In this document: piece by piece, positions 9,000-17,847 of the stretch
Layout: the number at the start of each line of letters is the position of its first letter
Numbering within the stretch: the stretch's first letter is position 1
Origin: Rothia sp. (in: high G+C Gram-positive bacteria)
GTDB taxonomy: Bacteria > Actinomycetota > Actinomycetes > Actinomycetales > Micrococcaceae
Reading direction: 5' to 3'
Length of the DNA: 46,337 bases
NCBI GenBank assembly: GCA_030529845.1
Contig: JAUMWB010000006.1
Coordinates: 1 to 46,337 of the forward strand
Translations under genes and position numbers: made by a program
The notes under the pieces: model-generated
What the model was told of the DNA's origin: nothing
Databases searched by the model: none
What the model saw: the letters and a program-made list of their open reading frames with translations, nothing else

Positions 9000-10385
9000 A
9001 TGACTACTACACTGCAGGATCTGATTGACGATTCAATCTTTATCTCCACCGAGTACCAGGCCCGCCTTGCTGAAATCAGCGGCGGCGCAGAATGGACGGT
9101 GGACTTCTCTGCACCGTCATTCACCCTCCAGTCTGATGCTTCCGTAAGCCTCACCCCCTACCTGCTAGGCACCGAATCCGAGAACCGCGGTTCCTGGATT
9201 TGGTCGTGGCAGGAGCTCGGTCACTTCCCCGACCGCGTCGTTTCGGCAGCAATCCAGGCGCGTGAAGGCGGAGCGAAGCACAGCATCTCTGAGCTCACCA
9301 CCGACGAGCTCCCCCTCGATTCCGGGCTAGCCCGCAAGCTGACACTAGCGTCCAAGGCCCTCAGCGGCATCTACGCCCACTACCCTGTTACAGCCGGGGC
9401 AGGCGTCCGCGCCTGGATCCTGCTCGATGGCAGCCAGCTTGAACTTGAGGCTCCCACCGTTAACCGCATGGGCCAGGTCATGGCGCAGGCCCTGCAGACC
9501 GGCACCGCCGTCAACCACCTGCGAGCGGTCGACTCCTACGCCAAGCTGCGCGGTGCCCACATTGCCTGGGACACCGAAGCCACCGCGGTCATTACCGCTT
9601 CGGACGGCGCCCTGCGCCTCTGGTTCGACAACGGCAAGATTTCGGGTATTGAAGCTGCTGAGCCCCAGGTTGGTGCCGACGAGCTGGCCCGCCTGGCTCA
9701 GGCTGCCCGTGACCTGCGCGAGCAGCTGGCTGCTGAGCGTCAGGGCATTGAAGCTCTTGCAGCCCAGGAGGCCGCAAACCAGGTCGCAGCCCGCGACGAG
9801 GCAGCTCGCCTGGCCGCTGAAGAAGCTGCCCGTGAGGACGAAGCTCGTGCCGAGGCTGCCCGCGCTGCTGAAGCTGAGGCTCTAGCTGCTGAGCAGGCTG
9901 CCCTTGAAGCCCGCCAGGCTGACATTGCTGCCGCCAAAGATCGTGCCGCCGCAGAAGCCGCTGAGGCTGAGCGCCTCGAGAAGGAAAACGCCGAGCAGGC
10001 AGCTCGCGAGGAAGAGGTCGAAGGTACCATTACTACCGACCGCGTCTACCCCAACGCCGAGCAGCCCTACGACCGCGAACCTGCCGAAGATGCGCGCCCC
10101 GGCCGTGTTACCACCAGTGCAATCGCCGATGAAGATATCGTGCGCGATGAGCCCACCCAGGCTGAAGAGCCTCAGGCCGGTTCCCTTGCTGCTGAGCAGG
10201 TTCTCGAAGAGGCTGAACAGGCTACTAGCGACTATGAACTGGTTGACGAGCCTGCCCGTCCCGCCTCAGAGATTCGTGTGGCCGGTCAGGCTCCCGATTT
10301 GGAAGCTGAGCGAGCAGAAGCTGCCACCAAGCCCAAGCCCAAGGAAGAAAAGAAGGGCTTCTTCAGCCGCTTCTTCGGCCTCTAA
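9000..10385 (+). CDS. DUF6882-like protein with coiled-coil, acidic region and amphipathic C-terminus
   Basis: The 461-residue form begins at the ATG at 9000; an upstream ATG at 8928 with a moderate GGGAAGGG site would add 24 residues. Residues 1-220 resemble DUF6882 domains (LLGTESENRGSWIWSWQEL is the most telling stretch). Residues about 225-345 are an Ala/Glu/Arg-rich coiled coil. Next comes an acidic linker (345-445), and the protein ends in a Lys-rich stretch and FFSRFFGL, a short amphipathic helix that might touch a membrane. No catalytic motif is visible. It is divergent from the SseB-like gene, and the two may share a control region. The function is unknown. A terminator follows 21 bp after the stop. 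Confidence 0.8.
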   Translation: MTTTLQDLIDDSIFISTEYQARLAEISGGAEWTVDFSAPSFTLQSDASVSLTPYLLGTESENRGSWIWSWQELGHFPDRVVSAAIQAREGGAKHSISELTTDELPLDSGLARKLTLASKALSGIYAHYPVTAGAGVRAWILLDGSQLELEAPTVNRMGQVMAQALQTGTAVNHLRAVDSYAKLRGAHIAWDTEATAVITASDGALRLWFDNGKISGIEAAEPQVGADELARLAQAARDLREQLAAERQGIEALAAQEAANQVAARDEAARLAAEEAAREDEARAEAARAAEAEALAAEQAALEARQADIAAAKDRAAAEAAEAERLEKENAEQAAREEEVEGTITTDRVYPNAEQPYDREPAEDARPGRVTTSAIADEDIVRDEPTQAEEPQAGSLAAEQVLEEAEQATSDYELVDEPARPASEIRVAGQAPDLEAERAEAATKPKPKEEKKGFFSRFFGL

Positions 10386-10406
10386 GCCCTTTCCCAAGCG
10401 AGCATC

Positions 10407-10443
10407 AGTGGCTACCCGGCACACCCCGGGTAGCCACTTTTGT
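10407..10443 (+). terminator. Intrinsic terminator after the DUF6882-like gene
   Basis: Perfect 13-bp arms (AGTGGCTACCCGG and complement) with a 6-base loop are followed by a T run. Confidence 0.9.
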
Positions 10444-10542
10444 CTCTGGCGGTAAGATGATGAGGCCAGCCCCGCTACGGGTATATGGCAGTAAGAGGCC
10501 TGGGCGCTAACACACACTATGAGGGAATCAAGGAAGATAGCA

Positions 10543-11511
10543 GTGAACATAGCTAAAAACGAGCAGGTAGCTGGCGGCTTCTATGCCTTTTTCTGCTATC
10601 TCATCTGGGGAATCTTCCCCCTCTACTTCCTGCTCACTGCCCCTGCCACTCCCCTGGAAATTGTGGCAGGCCGGGTGCTTTTTTCACTTCTCTTCTGTCT
10701 TGTTCTGCTACCTTTTACTCGGCAGGTCAAATCTCTCGTGACCGTCCTGGGCAATCTAGGCCAGGTAGGTCTGCTGTTCGTTGCCAGCCTGCTCATCTTT
10801 GGTAACTGGTTGCTCTATGTTATTGCCACCACCAGCAACAACGTCATGGAAGCCTCCCTGGGTTACTACATCAACCCCATTGTCTCTGTAGCTCTGGGCG
10901 TGGTCTTCCTGGGCGAGCGGCTACGCCCCCTTCAGTGGGCGGGTATCGGAATTGCGGTGCTGGCGGTGCTGGTCATGGTGGTCTTCTACGGCTCAGTGCC
11001 CTGGCTAGGGTTAGGGCTAGCTTTTACCTTTGGTTTCTACGGCCTGGTGAAAAAAAGAATCGGGGCGGTGCCTGCCCTGGTATCGCTCACTCTGGAGACC
11101 CTTCTGCTCACCCCGCTGGCAGCTGTGCTGATGTGGTACTTTGCCCTCAGTGACCAGCTCACCCTTCTGGCTGAGGGTCCAGCCCATTTCTGGATTCTGG
11201 CTGCCAGCGGTGTCATCACTGCTGTCCCCTTGCTCCTCTTTGCCGGTGCGGCTGCCCGTATCCCCCTGTCTGTCCTGGGTATGGTGCAGTACGTAGGACC
11301 CACCCTGCAGTTCTTACTGGCTCTCTTCGTCACCCAGGAGCACCTCTCAGCGGGGCGTTGGGCCGGTTTTGTGCTGATTTGGGTCGCTGCGGCTTTCTTT
11401 ATCACCGATTCACTGCTGGCCCAGCGTAGGGCACGCGCCCAGCAGCCGTCCGCTCCGCTCATCTCCCCCGATACCAACACCGGTATGCTGCCCCAGGTTA
11501 AAGCAGACTAG
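10543..11511 (+). CDS. rarD: RarD-type EamA/DMT-superfamily permease
   Basis: This 322-residue membrane protein has ten hydrophobic segments in two EamA repeats. The opening GGFYAFFCYLIWGIFPLYF and the middle NNVMEASLGYYINPIVSVALGVVFLGERL are typical of the RarD subgroup, named for a chloramphenicol-sensitivity locus. Its substrate is not established. I prefer the GTG at 10543 because AAGGA lies 7 bases upstream; the ATG at 10519 would add eight residues that match nothing in the family. A strong terminator follows directly. It stands alone between two terminators, so it is probably monocistronic. Confidence 0.88.
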   Translation: MNIAKNEQVAGGFYAFFCYLIWGIFPLYFLLTAPATPLEIVAGRVLFSLLFCLVLLPFTRQVKSLVTVLGNLGQVGLLFVASLLIFGNWLLYVIATTSNNVMEASLGYYINPIVSVALGVVFLGERLRPLQWAGIGIAVLAVLVMVVFYGSVPWLGLGLAFTFGFYGLVKKRIGAVPALVSLTLETLLLTPLAAVLMWYFALSDQLTLLAEGPAHFWILAASGVITAVPLLLFAGAAARIPLSVLGMVQYVGPTLQFLLALFVTQEHLSAGRWAGFVLIWVAAAFFITDSLLAQRRARAQQPSAPLISPDTNTGMLPQVKAD

Positions 11512-11528
11512 GCCAGTTCCTACCAGAA

Positions 11529-11567
11529 CAGCAGCCCAGGCCCGTATGTAAGGGGCCTGGGCTGCTG
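11529..11567. terminator. Terminator between rarD and the ABC transporter operon
   Basis: Perfect 15-bp arms (CAGCAGCCCAGGCCC and complement) with a 9-base loop lie between convergent genes and may serve both. Confidence 0.85.
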
Positions 11568-11592
11568 TATATCCACTCGGATTTAAGGAAAG

Positions 11593-12354
11593 CTACTGGG
11601 CAGTGGGGTTAAGGACGCGCGAGAGGAAGAGCTGGGTGCGTTCGTGCTGGGGGTTGCCAATCACCTCATCAGATGGGCCTTCCTCAACGACGACGCCGCC
11701 GTCCATAAAGACCACGCGGTCAGCCACGTCACGGGCAAAGGCCATCTCATGGGTTACCACAATCATGGTCATGCCTTCGGCAGCCAGCTGGCGCATGATA
11801 GAGAGTACATCGCCGACAGTTTCGGGGTCCAGGGCACTGGTGGGCTCGTCAAAGAGCATGAGGGCCGGGTTCATGGACAGGGCCCGGGCAATTGCTACGC
11901 GCTGTTGCTGGCCGCCGGAGAGCTGATCGGGATGGCGCTCAGCCTTATCAGCCAGGCCTACCTTCTCAAGGTTGGCCAGGGCGATCTGCTTGGCCTCAGC
12001 TTTAGAACGCTTGAGTACCTTGACCTGGGCAACGGTGCAGTTTTCCAGCACGGTCAGATGGGGGAAGAGGTTGAACTGCTGGAAAACCATGCCCACGGAG
12101 CGGCGCATGGCGTCGATATCAACGTCGGGGTCGGTGACCGAGTGTCCTGCTACCTCAATGCTGCCCGAGTTCGGGGTTTCCAGCAGGTTGACGCAGCGCA
12201 GCAGGGTGGACTTGCCGGAGCCGGAGGGGCCGATGAGGCAGACAACTTCGCCGGGGGCTACCGACATGTCGATGCCCTTGAGGACTTCTACCTCTCCGTA
12301 GGACTTATGCAGGTTAGTGATGGTGACGGACGCGGGTACGGTCTGGAGGGTCAT
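11593..12354 (-). CDS. Polar amino acid ABC transporter, ATP-binding subunit
   Basis: The 253-residue ATPase has every core motif: Walker [10 protein letters not shown] (42-50), a Q-loop at [13 protein letters not shown], the signature LSGGQQQR (145-152), Walker B ALMLFDEP with the catalytic Glu (164-171) and the H-loop VVTHEM. The Q-loop sequence and size are those of the GlnQ/HisP group, which powers uptake of polar amino acids. It is the last gene of a three-gene leftward operon, 30 bp after the permease. The binding protein does not reveal which amino acid is carried. Confidence 0.95.
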   Translation of the reverse strand: MTLQTVPASVTITNLHKSYGEVEVLKGIDMSVAPGEVVCLIGPSGSGKSTLLRCVNLLETPNSGSIEVAGHSVTDPDVDIDAMRRSVGMVFQQFNLFPHLTVLENCTVAQVKVLKRSKAEAKQIALANLEKVGLADKAERHPDQLSGGQQQRVAIARALSMNPALMLFDEPTSALDPETVGDVLSIMRQLAAEGMTMIVVTHEMAFARDVADRVVFMDGGVVVEEGPSDEVIGNPQHERTQLFLSRVLNPTAQ

Positions 12355-12384
12355 GGCTGGTTCTTCCTGGGGTCGGTGGGTGCT

Positions 12385-13179
12385 TTACTTGCGGGAGCGG
12401 GCCTTGGCACGCTTTTCGAAGTGGCGGGCGAGGAAGCCCAGCGGGACGGTAACAATCAGGTAGCAAGCACCGGCAAGAACCAGCGGGGTGAGGCCCGCGC
12501 CGGAACCCGAGATGCCTTCACGGCCGAACTTGGTCAGTTCGTACTGGGCCACCGACATACCGAGCAGGTAGACCAGGGAGGAGTCCTTGGTGAGCAGGAT
12601 AATCTCATTGGTGAGCGGGGGCAGGACGATGCGGAATGCCTGGGGGATGATGACGGTGACCATGGCGCGGGTGTGGCTCATGCCCAGGGAGCGGGCTGCC
12701 TCGTACTGCCCCTTGGGCACAGCTTCCAGACCGGCACGCAGCACCTCACCGATGTAGGCCGCTGAGACCATGCCCAGGGCCAACATGACGGTGACGTAGT
12801 TGTTCAGGCGCAGACCAAAGGCCAGGGGAATACCGTAGCCAAAGGCAATGAAGACAAGCAGCGCGGGCAGACCGCGGAAGAGCTCAATGTAGAGCGAGGC
12901 TAGCCAGCGGTAGGGGGCCACCGAGGAAATCTTCATCAGGGCCAGCAGGACACCGCCAGCTAGACCCACTACGAAGCCCAGGGCTGTGTAAATCAGGGTG
13001 TTCTTGAGGGCGACTGTGATGATGTTGGGGAACTGCTGGGCAATAATCTCGGGGTTGAAGGCCTTATCGCGCAGGGTGCCCCAGTCGGCCAGCACAATGA
13101 CAAGAAGTGCGATGATGGCCAGCAGGGCGTACTGGGCGTAGCGGGCGTAGGTTTGTTTCTGCCGGGTCGACAGGGCCAT
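12385..13179 (-). CDS. Polar amino acid ABC transporter, permease subunit
   Basis: This 264-residue inner-membrane subunit of the His/Glu/Gln/Arg family has an N-terminal helix, then the conserved permease core. It includes the EAA loop (EVLRAGLEAVPKGQYEAARSLGMSHTRAMVTVIIPQAFRIVLPPLTNE), which docks onto the ATPase. The ribosome site AAGGAAAA lies 5-8 bases before the ATG. Only one permease gene is present, so the channel would be a homodimer. It is separated from the upstream binding-protein gene by a stem-loop that may lower its expression. Confidence 0.95.
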   Translation of the reverse strand: MALSTRQKQTYARYAQYALLAIIALLVIVLADWGTLRDKAFNPEIIAQQFPNIITVALKNTLIYTALGFVVGLAGGVLLALMKISSVAPYRWLASLYIELFRGLPALLVFIAFGYGIPLAFGLRLNNYVTVMLALGMVSAAYIGEVLRAGLEAVPKGQYEAARSLGMSHTRAMVTVIIPQAFRIVLPPLTNEIILLTKDSSLVYLLGMSVAQYELTKFGREGISGSGAGLTPLVLAGACYLIVTVPLGFLARHFEKRAKARSRK

Positions 13180-13246
13180 GGGTGGTTTTCCTTTGCTTGT
13201 GCCGGTTGCCCGGGCATAGGTCTTCGAGAACTAGATGAACGGGGAA

Positions 13247-13279
13247 GGGGGTAGGCTGCGCCTGCGCTAGCCTACCCCC
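13247..13279 (-). promoter_or_regulatory. Intercistronic stem-loop in the ABC operon
   Basis: Perfect 11-bp arms (GGGGGTAGGCT and complement) lie between the binding-protein stop and the permease start. There is no U run, so partial termination or 3'-end protection of the binding-protein mRNA is more likely than full termination. Confidence 0.65.
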
Positions 13280-13320
13280 GTTGGTGAGCTTGGGTTTATG
13301 CTACTGCCCTCTATGCCCGT

Positions 13321-14091
13321 TTACTGGGATACGCCCAGGTACTTCTCGCGCAGATCTGCCAGGCGGCCGTCCTCTTCCATCTTCTGGAGGGTGGCGTTGG
13401 CTGCATCCAGCAGGGCGGTGTTCTCGGTGGCTACGGCACCAGCAATCTGCTCGCCGGTCTCAATTTCCTGGACCACGGAGAGGGAGGAATCTGAGGTCAG
13501 CATTTCAGAAAGGACGGTGATGTTACCAACGATGGCATCGACCTGGCCAGTCTGAACGGCCTGGAGCAGCAGGCCGTTATCCTCGTACTGAACGGTGTTG
13601 GCGCCAGCTTCCTGGGCGTACTTTTCACCGCTGGTAGCCTGCTGAACACCGATGTTGCGGCCGGCAAGATCTGCGTCGCTCTTGATGTCGGAGCCAGCGG
13701 GAACGAGAATCGCCAGGTTGTCATCGACGTAAGAGTCGGTGAAGCTCATGACGGTCTTGCGCTCATCGGTGATGGTAATGCCAGAGAGGGCAATGTCGCA
13801 CTGCTGAGAGGACAGCGCTACACCCGACTGGATACCCTCGAAACTGGCGGTGAACATTTCGGCTTCGACACCCAGGTCTGAGGCGATAGCTGCTGCGATG
13901 TCGGCGTCCAGGCCAACAATCTTGCCGTCTTCTTCGTATTCGAAAGGAGCGTAGGGAGGGTTGGTGCAGACAGTCAGCTTGCCCTCTGAAACCAGAGAAA
14001 CCCCTGACTCGGTGGTAGCGCCGGTTCCGGAGGAACCGCAAGCGGTGAGCATCAGAGCAGCGGCTGCAAGTGCGAAGGGGGCCCTCTTCAT
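13321..14091 (-). CDS. Polar amino acid ABC transporter, lipoprotein binding subunit
   Basis: This 256-residue protein begins with a lipoprotein signal peptide (MKRAPFALAAAALMLTACGS); the lipobox LTAC places the lipid-bearing Cys at residue 18. The mature part is a family 3 solute-binding protein (VCTNPPYAPFEYEEDGKIVGLDADIAAAI and CDIALSGITITDERKTVMSFTDSYVDD). It captures an amino acid outside the membrane and delivers it to the permease. It is first in its operon. The stem-loop downstream fits the higher level usually needed for this subunit. The ribosome site GAGGT lies 6 bases from the ATG. Confidence 0.95.
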   Translation of the reverse strand: MKRAPFALAAAALMLTACGSSGTGATTESGVSLVSEGKLTVCTNPPYAPFEYEEDGKIVGLDADIAAAIASDLGVEAEMFTASFEGIQSGVALSSQQCDIALSGITITDERKTVMSFTDSYVDDNLAILVPAGSDIKSDADLAGRNIGVQQATSGEKYAQEAGANTVQYEDNGLLLQAVQTGQVDAIVGNITVLSEMLTSDSSLSVVQEIETGEQIAGAVATENTALLDAANATLQKMEEDGRLADLREKYLGVSQ

Positions 14092-14177
14092 GGTGTACCT
14101 CGTATCTAAAACTGTGTAGGTGCGATGTGCTTTGAGCTTTATTCTGCCCCGCTATGCGTAAAAATGCAAACCTATGC

Positions 14178-14189
14178 ATGAATATTCAT
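14178..14189. promoter_or_regulatory. AT-rich palindrome in the menG / ABC operon divergent region
   Basis: ATGAATATTCAT is a perfect 12-bp palindrome in the most AT-rich part of the 160-bp divergent space. It could be an operator for the ABC operon. It lacks the 4-bp spacer of a standard arginine box. Confidence 0.35.
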
Positions 14190-14251
14190 TATATATTTTT
14201 TACACACCCCCCAAGGTGAGCTTTAGCGGCAAACATGACAAAATAGGCAGG

Positions 14252-14950
14252 GTGAACCGAGCAGACCTTAACAAAAAGACCACCGACATCTCCTCCATGT
14301 TCGATCAGGTAGCCGAACGCTACGACCTGATGAACGGCATCATGTCGCTGGGCCAGCACATTTACTGGCGCAAACAGACCGTCGCCGCCGTGGACGCCCA
14401 CCCCGGCCAGAAGGTGCTTGACGTCGCCGCCGGAACCGGCACCTCGTCCGAACCCTTCGCCGACGCCGGTGTTAAGGTCATCGCCGCCGACCTCTCCGAG
14501 GGCATGCTGGCAGTAGGACGCCGCCGCCGCCCCGACATCGAGTTCGTCCAGGCAGACGTCACCGCCCTACCCTTTGCTGACGAAGAGTTTGATGCCGTCA
14601 CCATGAGCTACGGCCTACGCAACGTAGCCGACTACCCCCAGGCTCTGCGGGAACTCTACCGCGTCACCAAGCCCGGCGGACGCATCGTCATCAACGAATT
14701 CTCCACCCCCACTTTCGCCCCTTTCCGCGCTATCTACCGCAACTACATCATGAAGCTAATTCCGCCGATTGCGCGCAAGGTATCGTCCAACCCTGAAAGC
14801 TACGAGTACCTGGCCGAGTCCATTCTGGCCTGGCCTACCCAGGACGAACTGGCCAGCCACTTCACCGAAGCCGGCTGGCAGGGTGTGCAGTATAAGAACC
14901 TGACCGGCGGTATCGTGGCCCTGCACCGCGCTTATAAGCCAGCGAAGTAA
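14252..14950 (+). CDS. menG: Demethylmenaquinone methyltransferase
   Basis: This enzyme uses S-adenosylmethionine to methylate demethylmenaquinone, the last step of menaquinone synthesis. The 232-residue form starting at GTG 14252 begins with RADLNKKTTDISSMFDQVAERYDLMNGIMSLGQHIYWRK, the family's N-terminal signature. The SAM site VLDVAAGTGTSSEPFADAGVKVIAADLSEGML and the C-terminal NLTGGIVALHRAYKP are also typical. A longer frame to 14174 adds unrelated residues. CAAAAT at 14239-14244 followed by seven bases suggests a leaderless start. The polyprenyl synthase that makes the side chain is next, 60 bp downstream. Confidence 0.95.
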   Translation: MNRADLNKKTTDISSMFDQVAERYDLMNGIMSLGQHIYWRKQTVAAVDAHPGQKVLDVAAGTGTSSEPFADAGVKVIAADLSEGMLAVGRRRRPDIEFVQADVTALPFADEEFDAVTMSYGLRNVADYPQALRELYRVTKPGGRIVINEFSTPTFAPFRAIYRNYIMKLIPPIARKVSSNPESYEYLAESILAWPTQDELASHFTEAGWQGVQYKNLTGGIVALHRAYKPAK

Positions 14951-15010
14951 AACCGGTAAACTAGTGAGCAGCTTGCTGCGGCCCAGGGCCGTAGACCCCA
15001 CCGAGGAAAT

Positions 15011-16087
15011 GTGAAAGACACCGTGACTGAATCCACCAGCTCCCCTATGAGCGTTGAAGCGCTCATGCCCGAAGCTGACTTCAACCTACCGAGGGGCTTT
15101 GAGCTCATTGCGCAGGACGCTGAACTCGGCCCCAAGATTCTTGAGGCCCTTTCTGAGGTTGAGCAGCGCCTAGAACGCGCCGTTGCCCAGACCAACCACC
15201 TGGCAGATGTGGCCTCCCGCCACCTCCTCTCCGCCGGTGGTAAGCGGGTACGTCCCCTGCTGACCCTGCTCGCAGCAGAAGCCGGTGGAGGCATCAACGA
15301 CCGGGCCATCGACGCTGCTGTTGTGGTTGAGCTGACCCATCTAGCCACCCTCTACCATGACGATGTTATGGACGATGCGCCCAAGCGCCGCGGTGTCGAC
15401 ACCGCCCAGAACATCTGGGGCAATTCAGTGGCCATTTTGACCGGTGACCTCATCTTCTCCCGAGCCTCCCTCATCGTTTCGGAGCTGGGTGGTCGTGCCC
15501 TGGCTGTTCAGGCGCAGACCTTTGAACGCCTGGTTTTAGGCCAGCTCTTTGAAACCACCGGCCCCGAGAAGAACGAAGATATTCTCAGCCACTACATCAA
15601 GGTCATCGAGGGTAAGACCGGCTCCCTGATCGCAGCAGCTGGCTCCTATGGCACCATTTTGTCTAACTCCCCCGAAGCAACCGTTCAGATGCTGGCCCGC
15701 TACGGCGAGCTGGTAGGAGTTGCCTTCCAGCTGGCCGACGACGTCATCGATGTGACCAGTTCGGGAGCAGCATCCGGCAAGACCCCCGGTACCGACCTGC
15801 GCGAAGGCGTGCCCACCCTGCCCACCATCCTGCTGGACCGGGCAGCTGCCACCGGCGACCTTGAAGCCCAGCACGTCCAGCAGCTCATTCAGGGCGACCT
15901 CACCAGCGACGAGGCTCTAGCCGAAGCCGTTGAAGCGCTCTCAGCTCACCCGGTCACCGCTGAGGCCTGGGAGATCGCCTACCAGTGGGCGGACGATGCC
16001 ATCGCAGCAATTGAGCCCCTCCCCGATTCAGTGGTCAAGGAAGCCCTCAAATCCTTCGCTCACGCCGTCGTCCACCGCGACGCCTAG
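15011..16087 (+). CDS. Long-chain polyprenyl diphosphate synthase (menaquinone side chain)
   Basis: The enzyme adds isopentenyl units to build the isoprenoid tail used by MenA. Its 358 residues hold both aspartate-rich motifs: the first in LYHDDVMDDAPKRRG and the second in FQLADDVIDVT. GGKRVRPLL contributes the diphosphate-binding Lys/Arg. Chain length (hepta-, octa- or nonaprenyl) cannot be told from the sequence. The GTG at 15011 lies three bases after GAGGA; a second in-frame GTG at 15023 is an alternative. It lies downstream of menG in the same direction and ends at a strong terminator. Confidence 0.93.
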   Translation: MKDTVTESTSSPMSVEALMPEADFNLPRGFELIAQDAELGPKILEALSEVEQRLERAVAQTNHLADVASRHLLSAGGKRVRPLLTLLAAEAGGGINDRAIDAAVVVELTHLATLYHDDVMDDAPKRRGVDTAQNIWGNSVAILTGDLIFSRASLIVSELGGRALAVQAQTFERLVLGQLFETTGPEKNEDILSHYIKVIEGKTGSLIAAAGSYGTILSNSPEATVQMLARYGELVGVAFQLADDVIDVTSSGAASGKTPGTDLREGVPTLPTILLDRAAATGDLEAQHVQQLIQGDLTSDEALAEAVEALSAHPVTAEAWEIAYQWADDAIAAIEPLPDSVVKEALKSFAHAVVHRDA

Positions 16088-16092
16088 CATCC

Positions 16093-16124
16093 TATCCCGG
16101 CGGGAAACCGCCGGGATATTTTTT
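16093..16124 (+). terminator. Intrinsic terminator after the polyprenyl synthase gene
   Basis: Perfect 11-bp arms (TATCCCGGCGG and complement) with a GAAA loop are followed by six T residues, five bases after the stop codon. Confidence 0.95.
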
Positions 16125-16229
16125 GCCCATTTTCCCATCCACTATTTGAGATTTATTTATCACTTGCCGGTCTGAACCCACATACTACAAAAGATTCATT
16201 CACACTTAGCCCTGCGGAGGACTACTCAC

Positions 16230-17846
16230 ATGAGTTCAAACCCCACCACAGCGCCCAAGAAACGAGAAGGCTTCTCAAGCCGCAAGGTCTTCATCTTTGC
16301 AGCAATCGGCTCAGCCGTTGGCCTCGGTAACATCTGGCGCTTCCCCTACGTCACCTACGATAACGGCGGCGGCGCCTTCATGATCCCCTACCTGGTAGCT
16401 CTGCTAACCGCGGGCCTACCCTTCCTCTTCTTCGACTACGTCATCGGTCACCGTGCCCGCGCCTCATCCCCCCTGGCCTTCCGCCGTCTGAACCGTAAGA
16501 CCGAGTTCATCGGCTGGTGGCACATGGGCATTAACTTCATCATCGCTATCTACTACGCGGCGATTCTGGCCTGGGCCGCCCGCTACTTCATCTATTCCTT
16601 CACCCATGCCTGGGGCGAGGATCCGCAGACCTTCTTCTTCGCGGACGTCCTGCAGCTGGCTGACCCTGTCGCCCTCACTTTCGACTTCGTGCCCGGCATC
16701 CTCTACCCCCTCATCGGTATCTGGGTACTGCTGGCCATCATCATGTCCCTGGGTGTCCAGAAGGGTGTAGGCCTGGCTAACCTCTTCTTCATTCCCGTCC
16801 TGGTCATCATGTTCCTGGTCATGGTGGGTTACTCCCTGACCCTGGACGGTGCGATGACCGGCCTCGATGCCCTCTTCACCCCCGACTGGGCTGCCCTGAC
16901 CGAGCCCGGCGTTTGGGTTGCAGCCTACGGCCAGATCTTCTTCTCCCTGTCCATCGGCTTCGGCATCATGATTACCTACGCCTCCTACCTGAAGAACAAG
17001 ACCAACCTGACCGGCTCCGGTGCGGTTGTGGGCTTCGCTAACTCCTCCTTCGAGCTGCTGGCCGGTATCGGTGTCTTCGCCGCCCTGGGCTTCATGGCAA
17101 CCGCCGCTGGCACCCAGGTCTCCGAGGTCGCAACCTCAGGCATTGGTCTGGCCTTCATCGCCTTCCCCACCATCATCTCTCAGGCCCCCGGCGGCACCCT
17201 GATCGGTGTTCTCTTCTTCGGTTCCCTGCTCTTTGCAGGCTTCACCTCCATGATTTCCATCGTCGAGGTGATTGTCGCTGGTGTTGAAGATAAGTTCAAC
17301 CTGGGTCGTGTACGCTCCACTCTGCTGGTGATTGCCCCCATCGCAGTTATCTCCACTCTGCTCATGGCCACCACCTCCGGCCTCTACGTGCTCGATATCC
17401 TCGATAACTTTGTCAACCAGTTCGGCATCCTGGCAGCTGGCCTGGTCTCCATCTTCGTGGTTGCCTACCTGCTGCGTGCCCTGCCGATCTTCCGCGACCA
17501 CCTCAACGAGCGTTCGTCCTGGAAGATGGGCAAGCTCTGGATGGTCCTGCTGGCAGGCGTCACCCCCGTCATCCTGGGCTACTCCCTGGTTAACACCTTC
17601 ATCGGCCTGATCAACGAGCCCTACGAGGGCTACCCCGACCAGATGCTGAACATCTTCGGCTGGGGCATGGTCATCGCCCTTCTGGTTGTAGCTATCATCA
17701 TCTCCATGTTGCCCTGGTCTAAGACCTCACGCGCAGCTCTGACTCCCCCGGCTCCCCCGATTGCAGGTGGCAAGGTCATTCACGGACACGTAGACACCAC
17801 CGCCCAGTCGGCAGCCCAGTCAGCCACCGAAAAGGAAGGTGCCTAG
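16230..17846 (+). CDS. metP: Sodium-dependent amino acid symporter of the NSS/SNF family, large subunit (MetP-like)
   Basis: The 538-residue protein has about twelve transmembrane helices and the NSS signature in helix 1, FAAIGSAVGLGNIWRFPYVTYDNGGGAFMIPY, whose residues bind sodium and substrate. It couples sodium entry to amino acid uptake. The gene is followed one base after its stop by a tiny single-helix subunit, the arrangement of the corynebacterial MetP/MetS methionine (and alanine) importer. Methionine is thus the best guess but not proven. A clear GCGGAGGA ribosome site precedes the ATG. Its position between menaquinone genes looks incidental. Confidence 0.92.
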   Translation: MSSNPTTAPKKREGFSSRKVFIFAAIGSAVGLGNIWRFPYVTYDNGGGAFMIPYLVALLTAGLPFLFFDYVIGHRARASSPLAFRRLNRKTEFIGWWHMGINFIIAIYYAAILAWAARYFIYSFTHAWGEDPQTFFFADVLQLADPVALTFDFVPGILYPLIGIWVLLAIIMSLGVQKGVGLANLFFIPVLVIMFLVMVGYSLTLDGAMTGLDALFTPDWAALTEPGVWVAAYGQIFFSLSIGFGIMITYASYLKNKTNLTGSGAVVGFANSSFELLAGIGVFAALGFMATAAGTQVSEVATSGIGLAFIAFPTIISQAPGGTLIGVLFFGSLLFAGFTSMISIVEVIVAGVEDKFNLGRVRSTLLVIAPIAVISTLLMATTSGLYVLDILDNFVNQFGILAAGLVSIFVVAYLLRALPIFRDHLNERSSWKMGKLWMVLLAGVTPVILGYSLVNTFIGLINEPYEGYPDQMLNIFGWGMVIALLVVAIIISMLPWSKTSRAALTPPAPPIAGGKVIHGHVDTTAQSAAQSATEKEGA

Positions 17847-17847
17847 C

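Noticed and set aside
11644-12765. Long open frame (373 codons) on the plus strand
   Set aside because: It is antisense to the ABC transporter ATPase and permease genes, which have all family motifs. The antisense product is low-complexity Gly/His/Gln-rich, as expected for a shadow frame in GC-rich DNA.
14178-14189. Arginine repressor box upstream of the amino acid transporter
   Set aside because: The halves TGAAT and ATTCA have no spacer, whereas ARG boxes have four bases between them. It is kept only as an AT-rich palindrome.
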